DNA of 64,000 nt from Stachybotrys elegans (lineage: Eukaryota > Ascomycota > Sordariomycetes > Hypocreales > Stachybotryaceae): contig JAGPNK010000015.1 of the NCBI GenBank assembly GCA_020746835.1, forward strand, positions 1-64,000. Direction: 5' to 3'. The notes below the pieces were generated by a model. That model did no database searches. It was not told the origin of the DNA and worked only from the letters and a program-made list of their open reading frames with translations. Made by a program: the position numbers and the translations under genes. This document shows positions 45,463 through 56,989 of the stretch, piece by piece. How positions within the stretch are numbered: the first letter of the stretch is position 1; each line of letters opens with the position of its first letter.

Positions 45463-47093
45463 ATGAATGAATTGCCCAACGGGGTTATCCCAGTGGTTGG
45501 AGTCATCCAAGTGCAAAGAGATGGATCCTTACAGCTGGCAAACGGTCAGACTCAATTTCGTTGCCGGATTGTCATGTCCATGCTAATAAATAGTAGATCA
45601 TGGGAGTTACAACGCCATGACAAATCAGCGCTCCGGGCCGTTGAAGAAGATTGTCGGTAAGACGACATGGAGCACGCGACACTTCTGGAAACGACACTGA
45701 CGCACGCGACACTATAGCAAACCAGGACAGCCTCTACAAATACCTCAGCGTAAGCTTCCCCTCCATATCACGTGCGCAATGACCATGTCACTCACAATTG
45801 ATGCAGTGGGAAGACCCTTTGAGCACCATCGGCTCCTACATCGGTACCGTGAGCTTCCTCCTCGCCATCCACTACCTCCCCATCACACAATTGGCCCTTA
45901 AAGCCGGTGCCACTCTCCTCGGAGGTTCGTGCAATATTTCACCAGCCCCTTATACGTCGTCTCAGACTCGCGCTGACCTTTGCACCAGCCGTCACCCTTA
46001 CAGAGCTCATCCATAGGAACTTCACCTCCAACACTCTCCTCGGCCGCCTCCGACCCAGCGAATACAAGAAGATCCCCGAGTCCATGCTCAATGACACGCT
46101 CAGGGATTTCCACGACCTTGTCCAGTACGCCGTGGTCGAGGTCCAGTGCATCTTGTTCGGTCAGAATCTGAAAAAGACATTTATCGCAAGTACCAAATAA
46201 TCGCTTGATATGAACACATCAACTTACATGCATAGGCTTTTGTCGGCATCACCGCCCTCTTCTGGCTGAACAAGCTCGTCTCTCCCTTTGGCCTGGCTCT
46301 TATCAGCCTTACCGTTGTCTACGTCGCGCCCCTCCTTAATTCGGCCCGTGGACGCGAGTTCGTACGCGATGCCGGTGCCCGCACCGAGGAGCTGCGCACC
46401 GCGGCCGTGAACAACACACAGAAGCTCGCCCAAGACGGCGAGGCCAAGGCCAGCGAACTGTCCTCCAAGGCACAGGACGCCGTGGCCAACGTGCAGCCAT
46501 GCGCCGGCGAGGTGGCCCAGAGCGGAAAGCAAGCCACCGTGGACCTGTTGACCCAGGCCAAAGACAAGGGTTCTTATGCTTCTGGCGTCGCCACGGACAG
46601 TTTTAAAGAGCTGCCCAGAGCGACCAACAATGCTGCCAAGCGTGGTATTGACGCGGTCGGCGTGGCACTGGACAATACGGGCTCTTCCACTGGCCTCTCC
46701 GACGCGACTCGATCCATGTCTCAATTGACCACAGCCTCTAACATGTCCAACAACAACGCAGCCGACATGATGAGTCAGTACCTTCCCCAAAACGTAACCA
46801 ACGCAGCCAACCAGTCGGCGACTCAGGCCTCAGACTTCGCCAGCACGGCCACCGAAAAGGCAAGGCAGATGGCGCCCGCGGGCAAGGATACTGAGGATTC
46901 CACGTACACGCTCGAGCATATCGCGGAGCAATTGCGTGATACCTCGACAACTGTCCCGCGACACGCCGAGGTTGAGAATATGGGTTCCGTGACTCGATTT
47001 TTCGACTCGCATGCACCCGTTGATGGGCAAGGCACGGAGAGTGGCGTGGAGGATAGGCCTCATGGTGATTTTCTGGGGGCGCCTCTGCTGTAA
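45463..47093 (+). CDS. Reticulon-like ER membrane-shaping protein
   Basis: Five exons: 45463-45544, 45718-45749, 45807-45924, 45989-46185, 46236-47093, giving 428 residues. The reticulon domain starts at DSLYKYLSWEDPLSTIGSYI and has two long hydrophobic hairpins, YIGTVSFLLAIHYLPITQLA and VGITALFWLNKLVSPFGLAL, separated by a hydrophilic loop (LGRLRPSEYKKIPES, AVVEVQCILFGQNLKKTF). Such hairpins wedge into the outer leaflet and curve ER tubules. The C-terminal 200 residues are Ala/Asn/Thr-rich and probably helical. The third and fourth intron borders fit the homologues exactly; the fourth is a GC-AG intron (see 46186). The first intron (173 bp, GTCAGA...TATAG) and the N-terminus are less certain. 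This looks like a conserved core gene. Confidence 0.8.
46186..46235 (+). other. Likely GC-AG intron in the reticulon gene
   Basis: The donor reads ATC|GCAAGT and the acceptor ATGCATAG|GCT. Splicing here yields KTFIAFVGITALFW, which is the length and pattern expected of the family. Using the nearby GT (one base into AGTACC) shifts the frame. GCAAGT is the known consensus for the rare GC donor class. Confidence 0.65.
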
Positions 47094-49980
47094 TCGGTTG
47101 TGTCGTCAAGTAGGACAATAGTATTGGGGACGTTTGAGAGGTGAATCACAGTATTTTAGTCAAAGTCCCGAGAAATGATATGAGCGATCTAGTCATGGTC
47201 TGTGCCAACAGCCGCGTGATAACGAGAAGCCTCGACCAGAGCAGAGGTCATTGGGTCATTCCAGCATTCACATTGTTATTCTGCTCTGGTTCCTTTATCG
47301 GATTACATTCGCTATCTCGGACGGTGGCAATGTCATTAGTGTAACTCAGAGCCTCATTTTCTTCGGCATCATCAATACTCCTCGTGTGTGGCTCAGCCTT
47401 CGCCTTTGTATTCCTCTCCCGCAAGTGAGACTATGGTCGCATGAGCCTGTATTTCACACAGTATGGCCGCATTAGCTCCAATGGGAAAGGCGTGCACCCG
47501 AGAAGGAACATGCTGGAACGCATCTGCCAGTGGGAACCACTACGGCTACACCTGCTACGCACACTAGTCATAATAATTCTCTAGTTCCTATCTAAGAGGA
47601 TGATGGTCAAGATCTAGCAGGAGAATAATAATCACTCGCTCGAGGGACGATAATGTACGAATTGTTGCCATTATGATGAATGGGAAGTTTCATAGGTAAC
47701 ATGGACGAAATGCGATGGAAAAAGACCCACTGATATTAGATTTGGTCGCTTCTGTCGTGTGGAATTGTGAAGTGAAGATAGTTCTATGTTCTGTAGATTG
47801 AATTTCTTGTAGTTGAGGAAGGAACCCACGAGGATACCGACTGACCGAACAGATGGTGACCGGTCTTCCCAACAGAAAAGAGGGGCTGCCGCTTTAGATT
47901 GGGCTTTTAGACCAGAAGGCGGCCACAAGAATGAATAATTAAATCGTTTGATATTAACACATTCTGTGCCGTGCCCGATGGATGATGTTTATGCACTAGA
48001 ATTTGAGCTGGCACACGACTCAATTAAATGTTATGACGGCGGTAGGAAGGCAAGACACCAAGCGTCAGATACACGTACCATTGGGCTTGGAAGACTTGCA
48101 AACCAAAAATTAGAGGCGTTCAACGCAAGAGTCGTGAGAGATGAAGATGGAATAGCCGTACCTCTTTCTGAGAGGAGAGGAGCCACAAAAACCTTGACCA
48201 ACGAACGGCTTGTACAGGCTGGCCATCCCCCTCTCGTAATTTTGAACCTGTCCCGAACATCCACCATGGTCTGCCTGTGCGACAAGCTTCGTGGTGAGGA
48301 CTTCGCGGCTTTAGCAACTCCGGAGGTCTGATCTTGGTTGCCTAAGCTAACTATCTGACGAGAGAACTCTCGAATGGAGTATTTCATAAAATGATGAGCA
48401 GGCGGCAGTCTAGTAATGTGCTGACACTGAGGGTGTCAATGTAACCAAGTTGTATTGATAACTGGCAAGGCATCTAGCTAGGCAGACCGTAAAAGCCTTG
48501 CCGATTATACAGTTATTTCCTTTTCTGGAAGCGATCCTGGAGCGCGGTCGCTCTCGCCTCACGTGCCGTGTCACGTGGTGTAACGATCCGACCTATCCTG
48601 GGTATAGGGTAGGGGAGAGTGGATCGTTGACTGAGGTCCCAAAGGGCTGAGTCGGGTTTATGTCACAGTGTCGGTCGTAGCGTTACGTCTGGTAATGCGC
48701 TGTCTACCAAGGGTAGGAATGTAACCAAGTTGTATTGATAGCTGGCGAGTACTTCAGGGGACTTGTAGTGCTCGCTCGTCTATATGTCTATGGGGGACCG
48801 ACCGTTGCAATGGGGCGGCGGTCCAGCGGAGGTCACGTGACCTTTGGTCTGCGTGTGGGATCGTAACAATACTGGCCATAATGCAAGAACATGCCAGATC
48901 GGTGAACTATTATCTTCTTCATCAGATAGTAATTAGTTTGAATCAATTGATTACGTTGTAGTAAAGAAATTAAGGGTAACTCCAAGGCAGCTGCCTTGAA
49001 GTGCGGCGCTCGCTTGTGGGGTACGTTATATATATATATTATTAGAAACCGAAACGGCAGAGGTCAGCGCCCATGGCCAGCCTAATTCAAGCCGGCTGGG
49101 AACATTGTATTCGTTTCTCTTGGTATGCTGGTACTGGATGAACTGCATCTCGCCGATGGCACAGTGCCATCCTCCCAGTAGGCTGAGGTTGACCATGTCA
49201 GCCCATTCAGAGAGCTGCAGCACCCCACCGTGGTACTGCTTCGTCATTTGAGATCCGCGTTCCGTCTGCCCCGCCTCGAACTATTGGTCACTGTCATGCC
49301 TTTAACTTACTGTGCGCGCCTACGACGGCGCAGGAATAGGTATAGGCGCTGGACATCTAGTTCTGGAGTTAAGGGTTGGGCGTTTGAATTGAGGAACGAG
49401 TCTACCTAGCTCATGAACCAAATTTAGCACTTACACAAAAAGCCGGGAATGGATCTACGGCGCCACTATCCCTTTGACTGTCCCACAAAGGATGACTGAG
49501 TAAGCTATATCAAAGGATACCTGATATTTATAAGTAAGTGCAGTACATTTTAGATGTACTTTGCAATAGTCTGTACGTGGGGCAACTGGGATACATTATC
49601 CTCCTACAAGATTAGCAGAAAGAATATGTACCTAGCTTTTTACTGGCTCTTATTGGCCAAAAACACAATCTGTGACCTGGGAGGAGCCTTACCATAGTCA
49701 AAGGGATAGCTAGAGAGCAGTCGCGAAACGTCTAGCTCCACCAGGGCGCGTAATGTCAGCAATCAATATCCAGTAATGGCTCCCTCGTCGAAAACCACCT
49801 TGTAACCCATATCCTCCCCTCAAAGGCCTCGTGACATGACCCCGTTATCGTGGCTCTCTAGTCCAGGCTGTCCCCCCACAAATACAAAATATGAAGGCAG
49901 TCACTTACACAGGACGCATGACCCAGCTGCGCCGCCTCTGTCCTCGTTTAGCCTTCCGGTTTTGCCTGTCCCTGAGTGCC
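47094..49980. other. Long intergenic stretch containing LTR remains
   Basis: No family recognised. An open frame at plus 47984-48331 (starting MDDVYALEFELAHD, about 115 residues) is long for chance but has no motif I know and is matched by an equally long frame on the other strand, so I do not call it. The words AATGTAACCAAGTTGTATTG and GATARCTGGC occur twice (about 48439 and 48718), around and inside the LTR at 48579-48868. (TA)n is short at 49028-49040. Confidence 0.4.
48579..48868. mobile_element. Solo LTR-like element
   Basis: A 290-bp unit begins TGTAACGATCCGACC and ends GTGTGGGATCGTAACA. The ends are inverted (TGTAACGATCC against GGATCGTAACA) and have the TG...CA form of retrotransposon LTRs. 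No gag/pol lies beside it, and no clear 5-bp target duplication is visible, so it is an old or rearranged solo LTR. A part (AATGTAACCAAGTTG...) also occurs just upstream, pointing to a second, nested fragment. Confidence 0.5.
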
Positions 49981-50617
49981 CTAATGATCCTTCATGTGGC
50001 TCATGGAGTCGTTTGAGGTGCCTTGTCGCCCAGGCATCTGCCAACACGTCCAAGTCAGACATGTGAATGTGTGTTGTACTTCAGCTGGCCAACTTACCTC
50101 CACAGTCTGGACGGTGCCTTCTATCAATATGTTCTGCATTACCTCGGCCGCGTCCCCCGTTCCAAACTCGGATTCTAGAGTGCTTCTAGCAGCGGCATCA
50201 TGCATGCCCTGGGCACCTTGCCTATACATCAAATGTTAACCTCGATCACAGACCATTGAGCCCTCTGCAGCTGCCACTCTGTGTTTGGTCTTTGACCGAG
50301 TACGTTTTTAGCCTAGCGGGTCGTACAGCAGCAGTATCACCAGCAACGACGACTTTCCCTAGGAAATAATGCAACAGAGGGTACTCGCAGTTGAGATCTT
50401 GTTGGTTTGGGAAGGGTTGTTGAATCAAGTAGGAAGGCAGAAGACAGGCATACTTGTGCGTCAAGAAGACTGTGAAGGGGGAGACAAAGTGAGCCAGAGG
50501 AATGGTCTTATTGGTCAGCCACTTCTTGTAGGTTTCGATATCATCGACGAAGACAAGGTAGTCATCTCGCTTGCCCTTATAGTGTACCTTGGTCTGGGAT
50601 CCCTCTCCTCGAGTCAT
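49981..50617 (-). CDS. rtc3: Rtc3-like SBDS-domain protein
   Basis: Three minus-strand exons (50617-50454, 50221-50098, 50037-49981) with introns GTATGC...TATAG (232 bp) and GTAAGT...GGCAG give 114 residues. The sequence opens MTRGEGSQTKVHYKGK and has YLVFVDDIETYKKWLTNKTI, PLAHFVSPFTVFLTHK, QGAQGMHDAAARSTLESEF, EVMQNILIEGTVQT and GRQGTSNDS. This is the short stand-alone relative of the N-terminal domain of the ribosome-maturation factor SBDS, known in yeast as Rtc3/Hgh-type protein YHR087W, with a suggested link to RNA metabolism and telomere capping. Length agrees with the family (about 110). It looks intact. The promoter region to the right holds no repeats. Confidence 0.8.
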
Positions 50618-52156
50618 CCTGACAGATAAGGAGGTAGGTCAGCTGTGAATGGAACGGTATTCAGGGATGTCGGTGTCACTTGAAATGATTGCAGGGCATG
50701 GCTCTTTATATGCACATTTATGACGTTATAATTCTGTCACACTCGTTCAATTTTTGATTAGATAGAAGTATATTGTACGTTGGTCAAACGCCTCTACGCT
50801 TTGTACCCAGAATTCATTGGGATGCTACGAGGTTATGGCTGACCTTACATAACTGATGCACAGCCTGTTTGTGCTACCAAAAAGATCAACTTAGAAATGA
50901 GCGTGATGGAGATTCCGTTTACGAGCGTCGCGACGTCTATGTCAATCCTAGTCTTACTCACAACATTCTGAGGGAGTTCTAGCGGTCGTTTCGGTGTTGA
51001 CGAATGCAAGAAAGGTGGAGGGCGATGTAGCTTATTCCTTGTGTTTGTCTATCACAGCTTCTTGAAGACACATGCTACACTCCGATCCGTACCTACGACT
51101 GCTGAGATTTTTATTCATCCAGTGCATTCATTGTATGGGATAGGAGGCTCCAGGAACAACCTCCACATGGCGCCAGTACATGACATCAGACTCCATTTGC
51201 TGGCTGCATAGGATCTATGGCAGCCAATCAACGTACAGTGGCCATTTTCGGGTGAGCCGGTGCAAGTCCAGCAACAGTGCTACCAACAATCATAGCAGAT
51301 CGCCCAGCCGGTCCAACGTGACGCCACCAAAACTTAAACAACTGATGTACTCATCCAGAACCCGCCATTACGCGTCATAGATCGTACATTTGGTTGATAC
51401 CGGTTACCCGACGTACTCAAATCACCACCCGCACACCTCTTTCAAGGGCGTGTTAGGTTGGATGGGTAAAAAGTAAATATGTTACTATGGCTTGGACTGC
51501 GAAATTTTGATTGGTCAGTGAGGCACACATATCATGTTGACAACATTAGGGAATTTGAAACAACATCACAGTACAAGCAGGTGGGCCACCATCTGCCCGA
51601 ATGGCATATCCAGCACGGGATAACGGCCAGAGATTGAGTAGTGATGCTACAGACTTCACAAGGCTTCAATCATTCAACCACATCTAAGCTTTGAGCCCAG
51701 TTGACTTTAATCTACTGACACAGCGATTTGCCAAGGGCGACATAAGGGAAATAAAATCTTTCCATTTGCAAAATCAGGGGTAACCCCCTGGGCTCTCGGG
51801 TCAGGTTAGCCGCAGAAGGGCCAAGCCAAAGTGAACATGACATCATCTTGCAGCCGTGGTCATGATCGCTCCTGCAGGTGCTCTTTCACATGTTCAATTT
51901 TACTCCTCCTTCGATGTGTTGGGAAATGGAGAGACAAGCGGCCATCGGCCATCGACATTCCTCAACAAATCGACCCAACGGTTCGGCGCTCAACGCACAT
52001 GCATGTGCCTAACTTGCTCAATGGATATCTTATTGATATAAACGCCATCACATCACAAAAGCCTGTAAATGTCTTTGACATTGTGACAGTGCACCTAATT
52101 GTCCACAGCGATCTCAAGCTTCTTCGTCAAAGGTAATATACCTACCCGTCTTCGCC
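50618..52156. other. Intergenic stretch
   Basis: No gene or repeat recognised. Open frames between 51180 and 52136 are short and overlap on different frames. Confidence 0.4.
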
Positions 52157-53839
52157 ATGATAGGGTTATCCGCATGGTACTACATTTTTATTAGAATATG
52201 CATCTTCTTCCTGCAGATCATTGCACCCCTTAGCGTTGTCTATTCGCTGGCCAGCTGCCTAATCCATCTTCCGATCCATATTCCCCATATGCTACAGGTG
52301 TGGCTCGCTCTTGAGGCAATTTTCTACCTCCTCGTCTACCTCCCACGCAAATACTACCTCCAGACAGTTGTGAAACATCCCGCCCCTGGCCGTGATGATC
52401 GCCAGAGGTTGTTCTGGCTCTGCCACAGCAACATTCCAGATCCAGACCGGTACTTGACGAGATGGTTCCGAGATGCGCCGATAGCAGAGATTAAACGGGA
52501 GAACGTCAAGGACTTCTTTCGGTGGGCATTCCTAAACTCCAGCGAGCCTGATCCGTCATACGATGAGGAGCTGGAGGAGTACATTGCAGAGATGGAGAAG
52601 TTGTTGGGGAGGAAGCTGGAGCCTGGCCGCGGCAGCGCACAATGCCTTAGATTGACGCTTGATGAGGTCGAGATGTCACATCGGGGTTTAATATGGTATC
52701 TAGTAAGTTTTCGTTGCGGGCTACGCAATGAAGTTATCGCCCACAGTACAAGTCAGGAAGACTGATCAAGTTAATTCTCTAGTGTGTGTTTGTTGTTGAT
52801 ATGTTAGCGTCTATATATTTGCGCTACTACTCCTTCGACTTCCACCGCACGTCGCTGTTCCGGTTTCTTGCCGTCTTCCCCACGCGCCCTCTCACCTTCT
52901 TCACCACCTGTCGTTCCCCTGCGAGAACTCTCACGTACTGGCACCGGCCCCACACCTCCAGGACCAGGCTCCCCGTCCTATTTATACACGGTATCGGCGT
53001 TGGACTCGGCCTCTATGTACCATTCTTGGTCAACCTCAACGCCGAACATGGTGAGGATCCACCGGATGGACAGGTGGGTATCATCGCTGTAGAGATCATG
53101 CCAATAAGCTCCAGGATAACAGCTGAGGCAATGTTAAAGGGTGAGATGTGCGAGGAGATCCACTGCATCTTAAAGGCACATGGATGGGAAAGGTTTGTAC
53201 TAGTGTCACACTCGTAAGAGGACCCCTTTCTTTCTCTGGATTTGTATCTTGGTCATTACCCTATATTGACTTCATCTCGTGAAGCTACGGAAGCGTGGTT
53301 GCTACTCATCTTCTCCACACACCACAAATCGCACGCAAGATCGGGCCGATTTTGTTTGTTGATCCTGTGTCATTCCTGCTACATCTCCCAGAGGTAGCAT
53401 ATAATTTTGTAACGTCTTCCCTACCTGACTTGTACGGCCTCTGCTAACCTCGACGCTTTAGATCTGTAGGAAGCCGGTTCACGCTAGTGAACACCTACTC
53501 TCCTACTTCGGCTCTAAAGACATGGGCGTCGCTTATACGTTATTCCGACGTTTCATATGGTCTGAGAATATCTTGTGGAAGGAGGACATCCAGGGCCATT
53601 GCGTGGCTGTTGTGCTAGCCGGCAGAGACGTCATCGTGGACACGAGAGCAATTGGGGCGTATCTAACGGGCGCAGATGACTGGTCTCTGGATACTGAAAC
53701 CTGGAAAAACGGAGTATGGAAAGGTGAGGGGCTGAATTTACTGTGGTTTCAAGATTTAAATCACGGGGAGGTCTTTACCCAAAGGAGGGCAAGAGAGAGC
53801 TTGGTGGATATTATTAGGACATTTGTTCTGGAGGAATAG
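52157..53839 (+). CDS. Membrane-anchored alpha/beta-hydrolase-like protein
   Basis: Four exons (52157-52702, 52783-53213, 53285-53393, 53462-53839) with introns GTAAGT...CTCTAG, GTAAGA...TGAAG and GTAGCA...TTTAG give 487 residues. The N-terminus has two or three hydrophobic segments (FIRICIFFLQIIAPLSVVYS, LALEAIFYLLVYL). From about residue 230 an alpha/beta-hydrolase core is seen: PVLFIHGIGVGLGLY (oxyanion loop), FVLVSHSYGSVVATHLL (nucleophile elbow S-H-S-Y-G, split by intron 2), LFVDPVSFLLHLPE, VVLAGRDVIVD and a His in LNHGEVF. These give a plausible Ser-Asp-His triad. Close fungal relatives are uncharacterised; a lipid ester is a reasonable guess as substrate. It appears intact. Confidence 0.8.
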
Positions 53840-54521
53840 CTTTCTTTATTAGTTTAATAGTGGCAGCGACCTAATAGTTTCGCAACAGCTGGCTTCGAAT
53901 CTTACAGTCCGCCACTGGCGGAGGCGGGACGAAAGAGATGGTTGTTGGTAACAAGGATGTACATCAATCGATTCAATCAACTGAATGGCTCAGTGGCGTT
54001 GAGTTGACCTGGCCGACCATTCTCTCCAGTGGCGTTGATCAATTGGCCGCTAAGCTGAGTTGAGTTTACACTGGTTGAAGTCGTTGATCTCCAAACTGAG
54101 CTGTTCTGCCCTTGCTCCTACATCTCCTTATCTTCGCGTCCCTACCCACGATGTCTCTTGCGCCTCAACGTTGCGACCAAATATCAGTGCTTTAGTGAAC
54201 TGGTTTAAAGTATGACTAAAGCAGCAGCCATGCCTCATAGACCCGGCGCAACGAAGCTCGCCACAGATTACATCCATAAATCTCTCATTGCCTCTCTGTA
54301 TAATACAGTGTGAAGTATACAATCCTATCCTGGATTCCATAGGCATCAAGGATATCCAGTATTTCGGCCGCAATCTTGTGTCCAAAATATAGTATTCCCT
54401 ATCGAAACGCCAACAAATTGGCTCCTCAGGCGTCAATGAGATTTTCTTTGTTCTGCTGCTAATCCTGGGTCTCGGTCTCCGCCTAAGCTCTGACCTTAGC
54501 CTTCGCATGCTTGGCGGCTCG

Positions 54522-54965
54522 TTAGTAGAAATCGTTGAGAATCTTGGCGGGAATACAGTTGAGCAACTCCTTGGGGTACATTCGGAGGAGGCTCCACGCG
54601 AGATCAAGAGACTCGTAGATGGTTCGCGATTTGTACTGGTCCTGGCTAATGAACTGGCGCTCAAAGTGCTCCAAGAACTCCAGAGACAGTTTATCCTCAA
54701 CCGACAGAGCCTCCTCACCGACGACAGCCTTCATGGCCATGGCATCACGACTGATAGCGTACTTGGCATAAAGCTGATTCGACACATCACCGTGGTCCTT
54801 GCGGGTCATGCCCTCGCCAATGGCAGACTTCATTAAACGAGACAGCGAATGCAATACGTTGATGGGAGGGTAAATACCGCGATTGTGCAGAGCTCGGTCG
54901 ACGAACACCTGCCCCTCAGTAATGTAGCCAGTTAAATCGGGAATGGGGTGAGTGATATCGTCATC
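54522..54965 (-). pseudogene. Fragment of V-ATPase subunit B (C-terminal part)
   Basis: 147 residues in one frame match the end of the vacuolar proton-pump B subunit (Vma2): [59 protein letters not shown] and [18 protein letters not shown]. It begins in mid-domain, with no start codon or catalytic-domain part, and stops at LNDFY where real proteins continue. It abuts the truncated dehydrogenase on the same strand: the SDR frame reads PEESG-stop while the next frame begins DDDITHP. This is a stray duplicated piece, not a working subunit. The remainder to about 54128 shows nothing further. Confidence 0.8.
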
Positions 54966-55748
54966 CCGACTCCTCTGGGGTATGAACATTATTGTTCATA
55001 AAGAGGTTGAGAAGCCATGTGATCCTGGGGAAGATCTGGTGCCAGATAAACATGAGAATGGGTCCGTACTCTCTGGCGAGTCCAGTACCAGGCATCAGGC
55101 CCGGGTCGAAAGCGTTGATGGCCCAATGCTTGCCAAGGCGCTTGTTGATATCCTGGAATTGCCTATGGAGGCGATATGTGAACAGGACGTTGGCTAGCTT
55201 TGAGTTGGTGTAGTGCTGTCGTCCTGATCTCCGAATGATCTCTGGAGTTGGGTGAGCAAGCTGCTCTGCGGAAACATAGTGTGCGTCGGGCAAGGTCGTC
55301 TTTTGCGCCGGGTCATGGGTTCCGCTTGATACGATAGCAATGCGGGCTGTATCGGCGAGATATTTGCGCAGGAGAAAGAAGAGGAGAGCGTGGCCGACAT
55401 GGCTGATGGCAAACGTCTTCTCGAATCCTTCGTCCGAGTACTGAATGCCGTCCGGGAACTGCAAGATGGCATTCAGTACAAGGGAGTGAATGGGGGGAAC
55501 TGCTTCTGCTCCCACTGCGCTACAAAGGATCGGACGTTGGCGAGGCTGGACAGGTCAAGGGGTATAAACAGAGCGTTGCTCCGCTTGAGTGTCGAGTTGA
55601 TGGTCTCGACAGCGCCGTCTTTGTCGGAGCATGCCGAGACAACGACGAGATAGCTGGGGCGTTCGCGAGCAATCGTTAGGGCACATTGGTAACCTAGACC
55701 GGAGGTGCCACCGGTGACCAGGACAGTGCGCTCAAACTTTCCAGTCAT
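54961..55748 (-). pseudogene. Short-chain dehydrogenase/reductase, frameshifted and truncated
   Basis: Starts MTGKFERTVLVTGGTSGLGY, a classic SDR NAD(P)-binding motif TGGTSGLG. It continues to LDLSSLANVRSF, then loses the frame in a run of six C (about 55491-55496; seven would keep the frame). Beyond it the protein resumes in another frame: IHSLVLNAILQFP, ISHVGHALLFF, IAIVSSGTHDP, catalytic YTNSKLAN (YxxxK), VNAFDPGLMPGTGL-like end. It stops at VHTPEESG, where the V-ATPase piece begins. The family normally runs ~30-50 residues further. So it has two lesions: one single-base deletion and one rearrangement breakpoint. Confidence 0.75.
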
Positions 55749-56985
55749 GTTGGAAATTGATATAATATATAAGGAGGTAGTTTGGTATGATGGGGAGAGA
55801 TATATGATTGGGATGCTGGATAGAAGGTTGGGAGTAGGATGGGATGTGACTGAGGAGGGCGAAGAAAGGACTTAAATATATCCTCTCTCACCACTTCCTT
55901 GGAGCAATAGCCATGTGAACGGACTTAGGCACTTCATGTTACCGAAACTGAGTGGAATAACTGTGGCCATCTCATGTTGTCGTTGGCGTCAACACGGACG
56001 GAGGTAAGTGAAGGCGCTAACTCCAGGACCAGACCTATGTCTACTTTGGGCTGGCGCAGAACGGCACCGTCAATTGAAAGAAACTGCGGTCCCGTTCTGG
56101 TTTGGCGTCGACGATTTCCAATTTATTGCACCTTTTTCTTGAGCTGTTGGAGGACCTGCGGCCCCGTTCCAGTTTAGCGTAGAACGGCACCGCTGATTCC
56201 TGTCAATCCCTCCTTCCGTAGCCAACAGCCACCAGCCACCAGCCATCAGTCATCATGATATCGACGTCCCTGTTCTGGTAATTTAGGTCATCCCCTCTCC
56301 GCCCTTCCATTCCTCATGCATCCTCTCCAGCTTCGGGCCAGACCTTGCGACGGCATAAGAGATGGCGGCCACTACCCTGCCCCCAGCCGAGCTCTTCCAT
56401 TATTCGCCCGCTCACCAGGTCCTCATCTGCACGGGTGTGCCGCTATGCTGCCCAGCCGACCGCCATCGCCCACCACCTTAAGGACCTCCACCATGTCTAC
56501 CGAGCAGCCCGGCGGCCCTACAATGATGCCGCCTGCCAGCATAGCCGCCGCGGTGATGAGATTGCTGACTGGCAGCAGTGATGTTCCAGAGATTCCGTGG
56601 CCACTGGTGCAACCACCTGGGCTCAGTAGATACCAGTACCGAGCCACATGCAAATAACTCATTGCCTTCGTTCTGAGGGCATATTTAAATGCCATCTACG
56701 GCCAGGCAGGGAGTCAAGGGCGGCTGTTCCTAGAGCAGACGCGCCTGCGTGAAAATCTCTGCCTGAATGATTAATGACTTTCTTGTTGATTTATAGAACG
56801 ATATAGGGCCAGGGGCTTTGACGAGGTTGTTTCTTCGGGATTCCAAATACGCGTAGCAGATCACCCACCATCAGGCAAGACAGCCGGGGCTATACTCCGA
56901 GGCTGCTAAAGTCACAAAGATTCTATGGTTTTGATCTAAGTCAAAGCTCTTCTAGCGCGACGTCTCTCTCTGCATTAGGCTCGGA
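55749..56985. other. Intergenic stretch
   Basis: No gene recognised. Between 56045 and 56200 a short phrase recurs in both senses (GGCGCAGAACGGCACCG, CGGTCCCGTTCTGGTTTGGC, CGGCCCCGTTCCAGTTTAGC, GCGTAGAACGGCACCG), which looks like the ends of small degenerate inverted elements. The open frame at 56316-56657 is mirrored on the other strand and is not called. Confidence 0.4.
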
Positions 56986-56989
56986 TACT

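Noticed and set aside
47984..48331. Open frame of about 115 residues (MDDVYALEFELAHD...)
   Set aside because: No motif recognised, the opposite strand has an equally long frame, and it sits next to LTR fragments. Not enough to call.
54128..54718. 196-residue minus frame overlapping the V-ATPase fragment
   Set aside because: It is in another frame over the same DNA; the V-ATPase reading is clearly homologous and this one is not.
56316..56695. Open frames on both strands (113 and 90 aa)
   Set aside because: Mutually overlapping and without domains; GC-rich chance frames.
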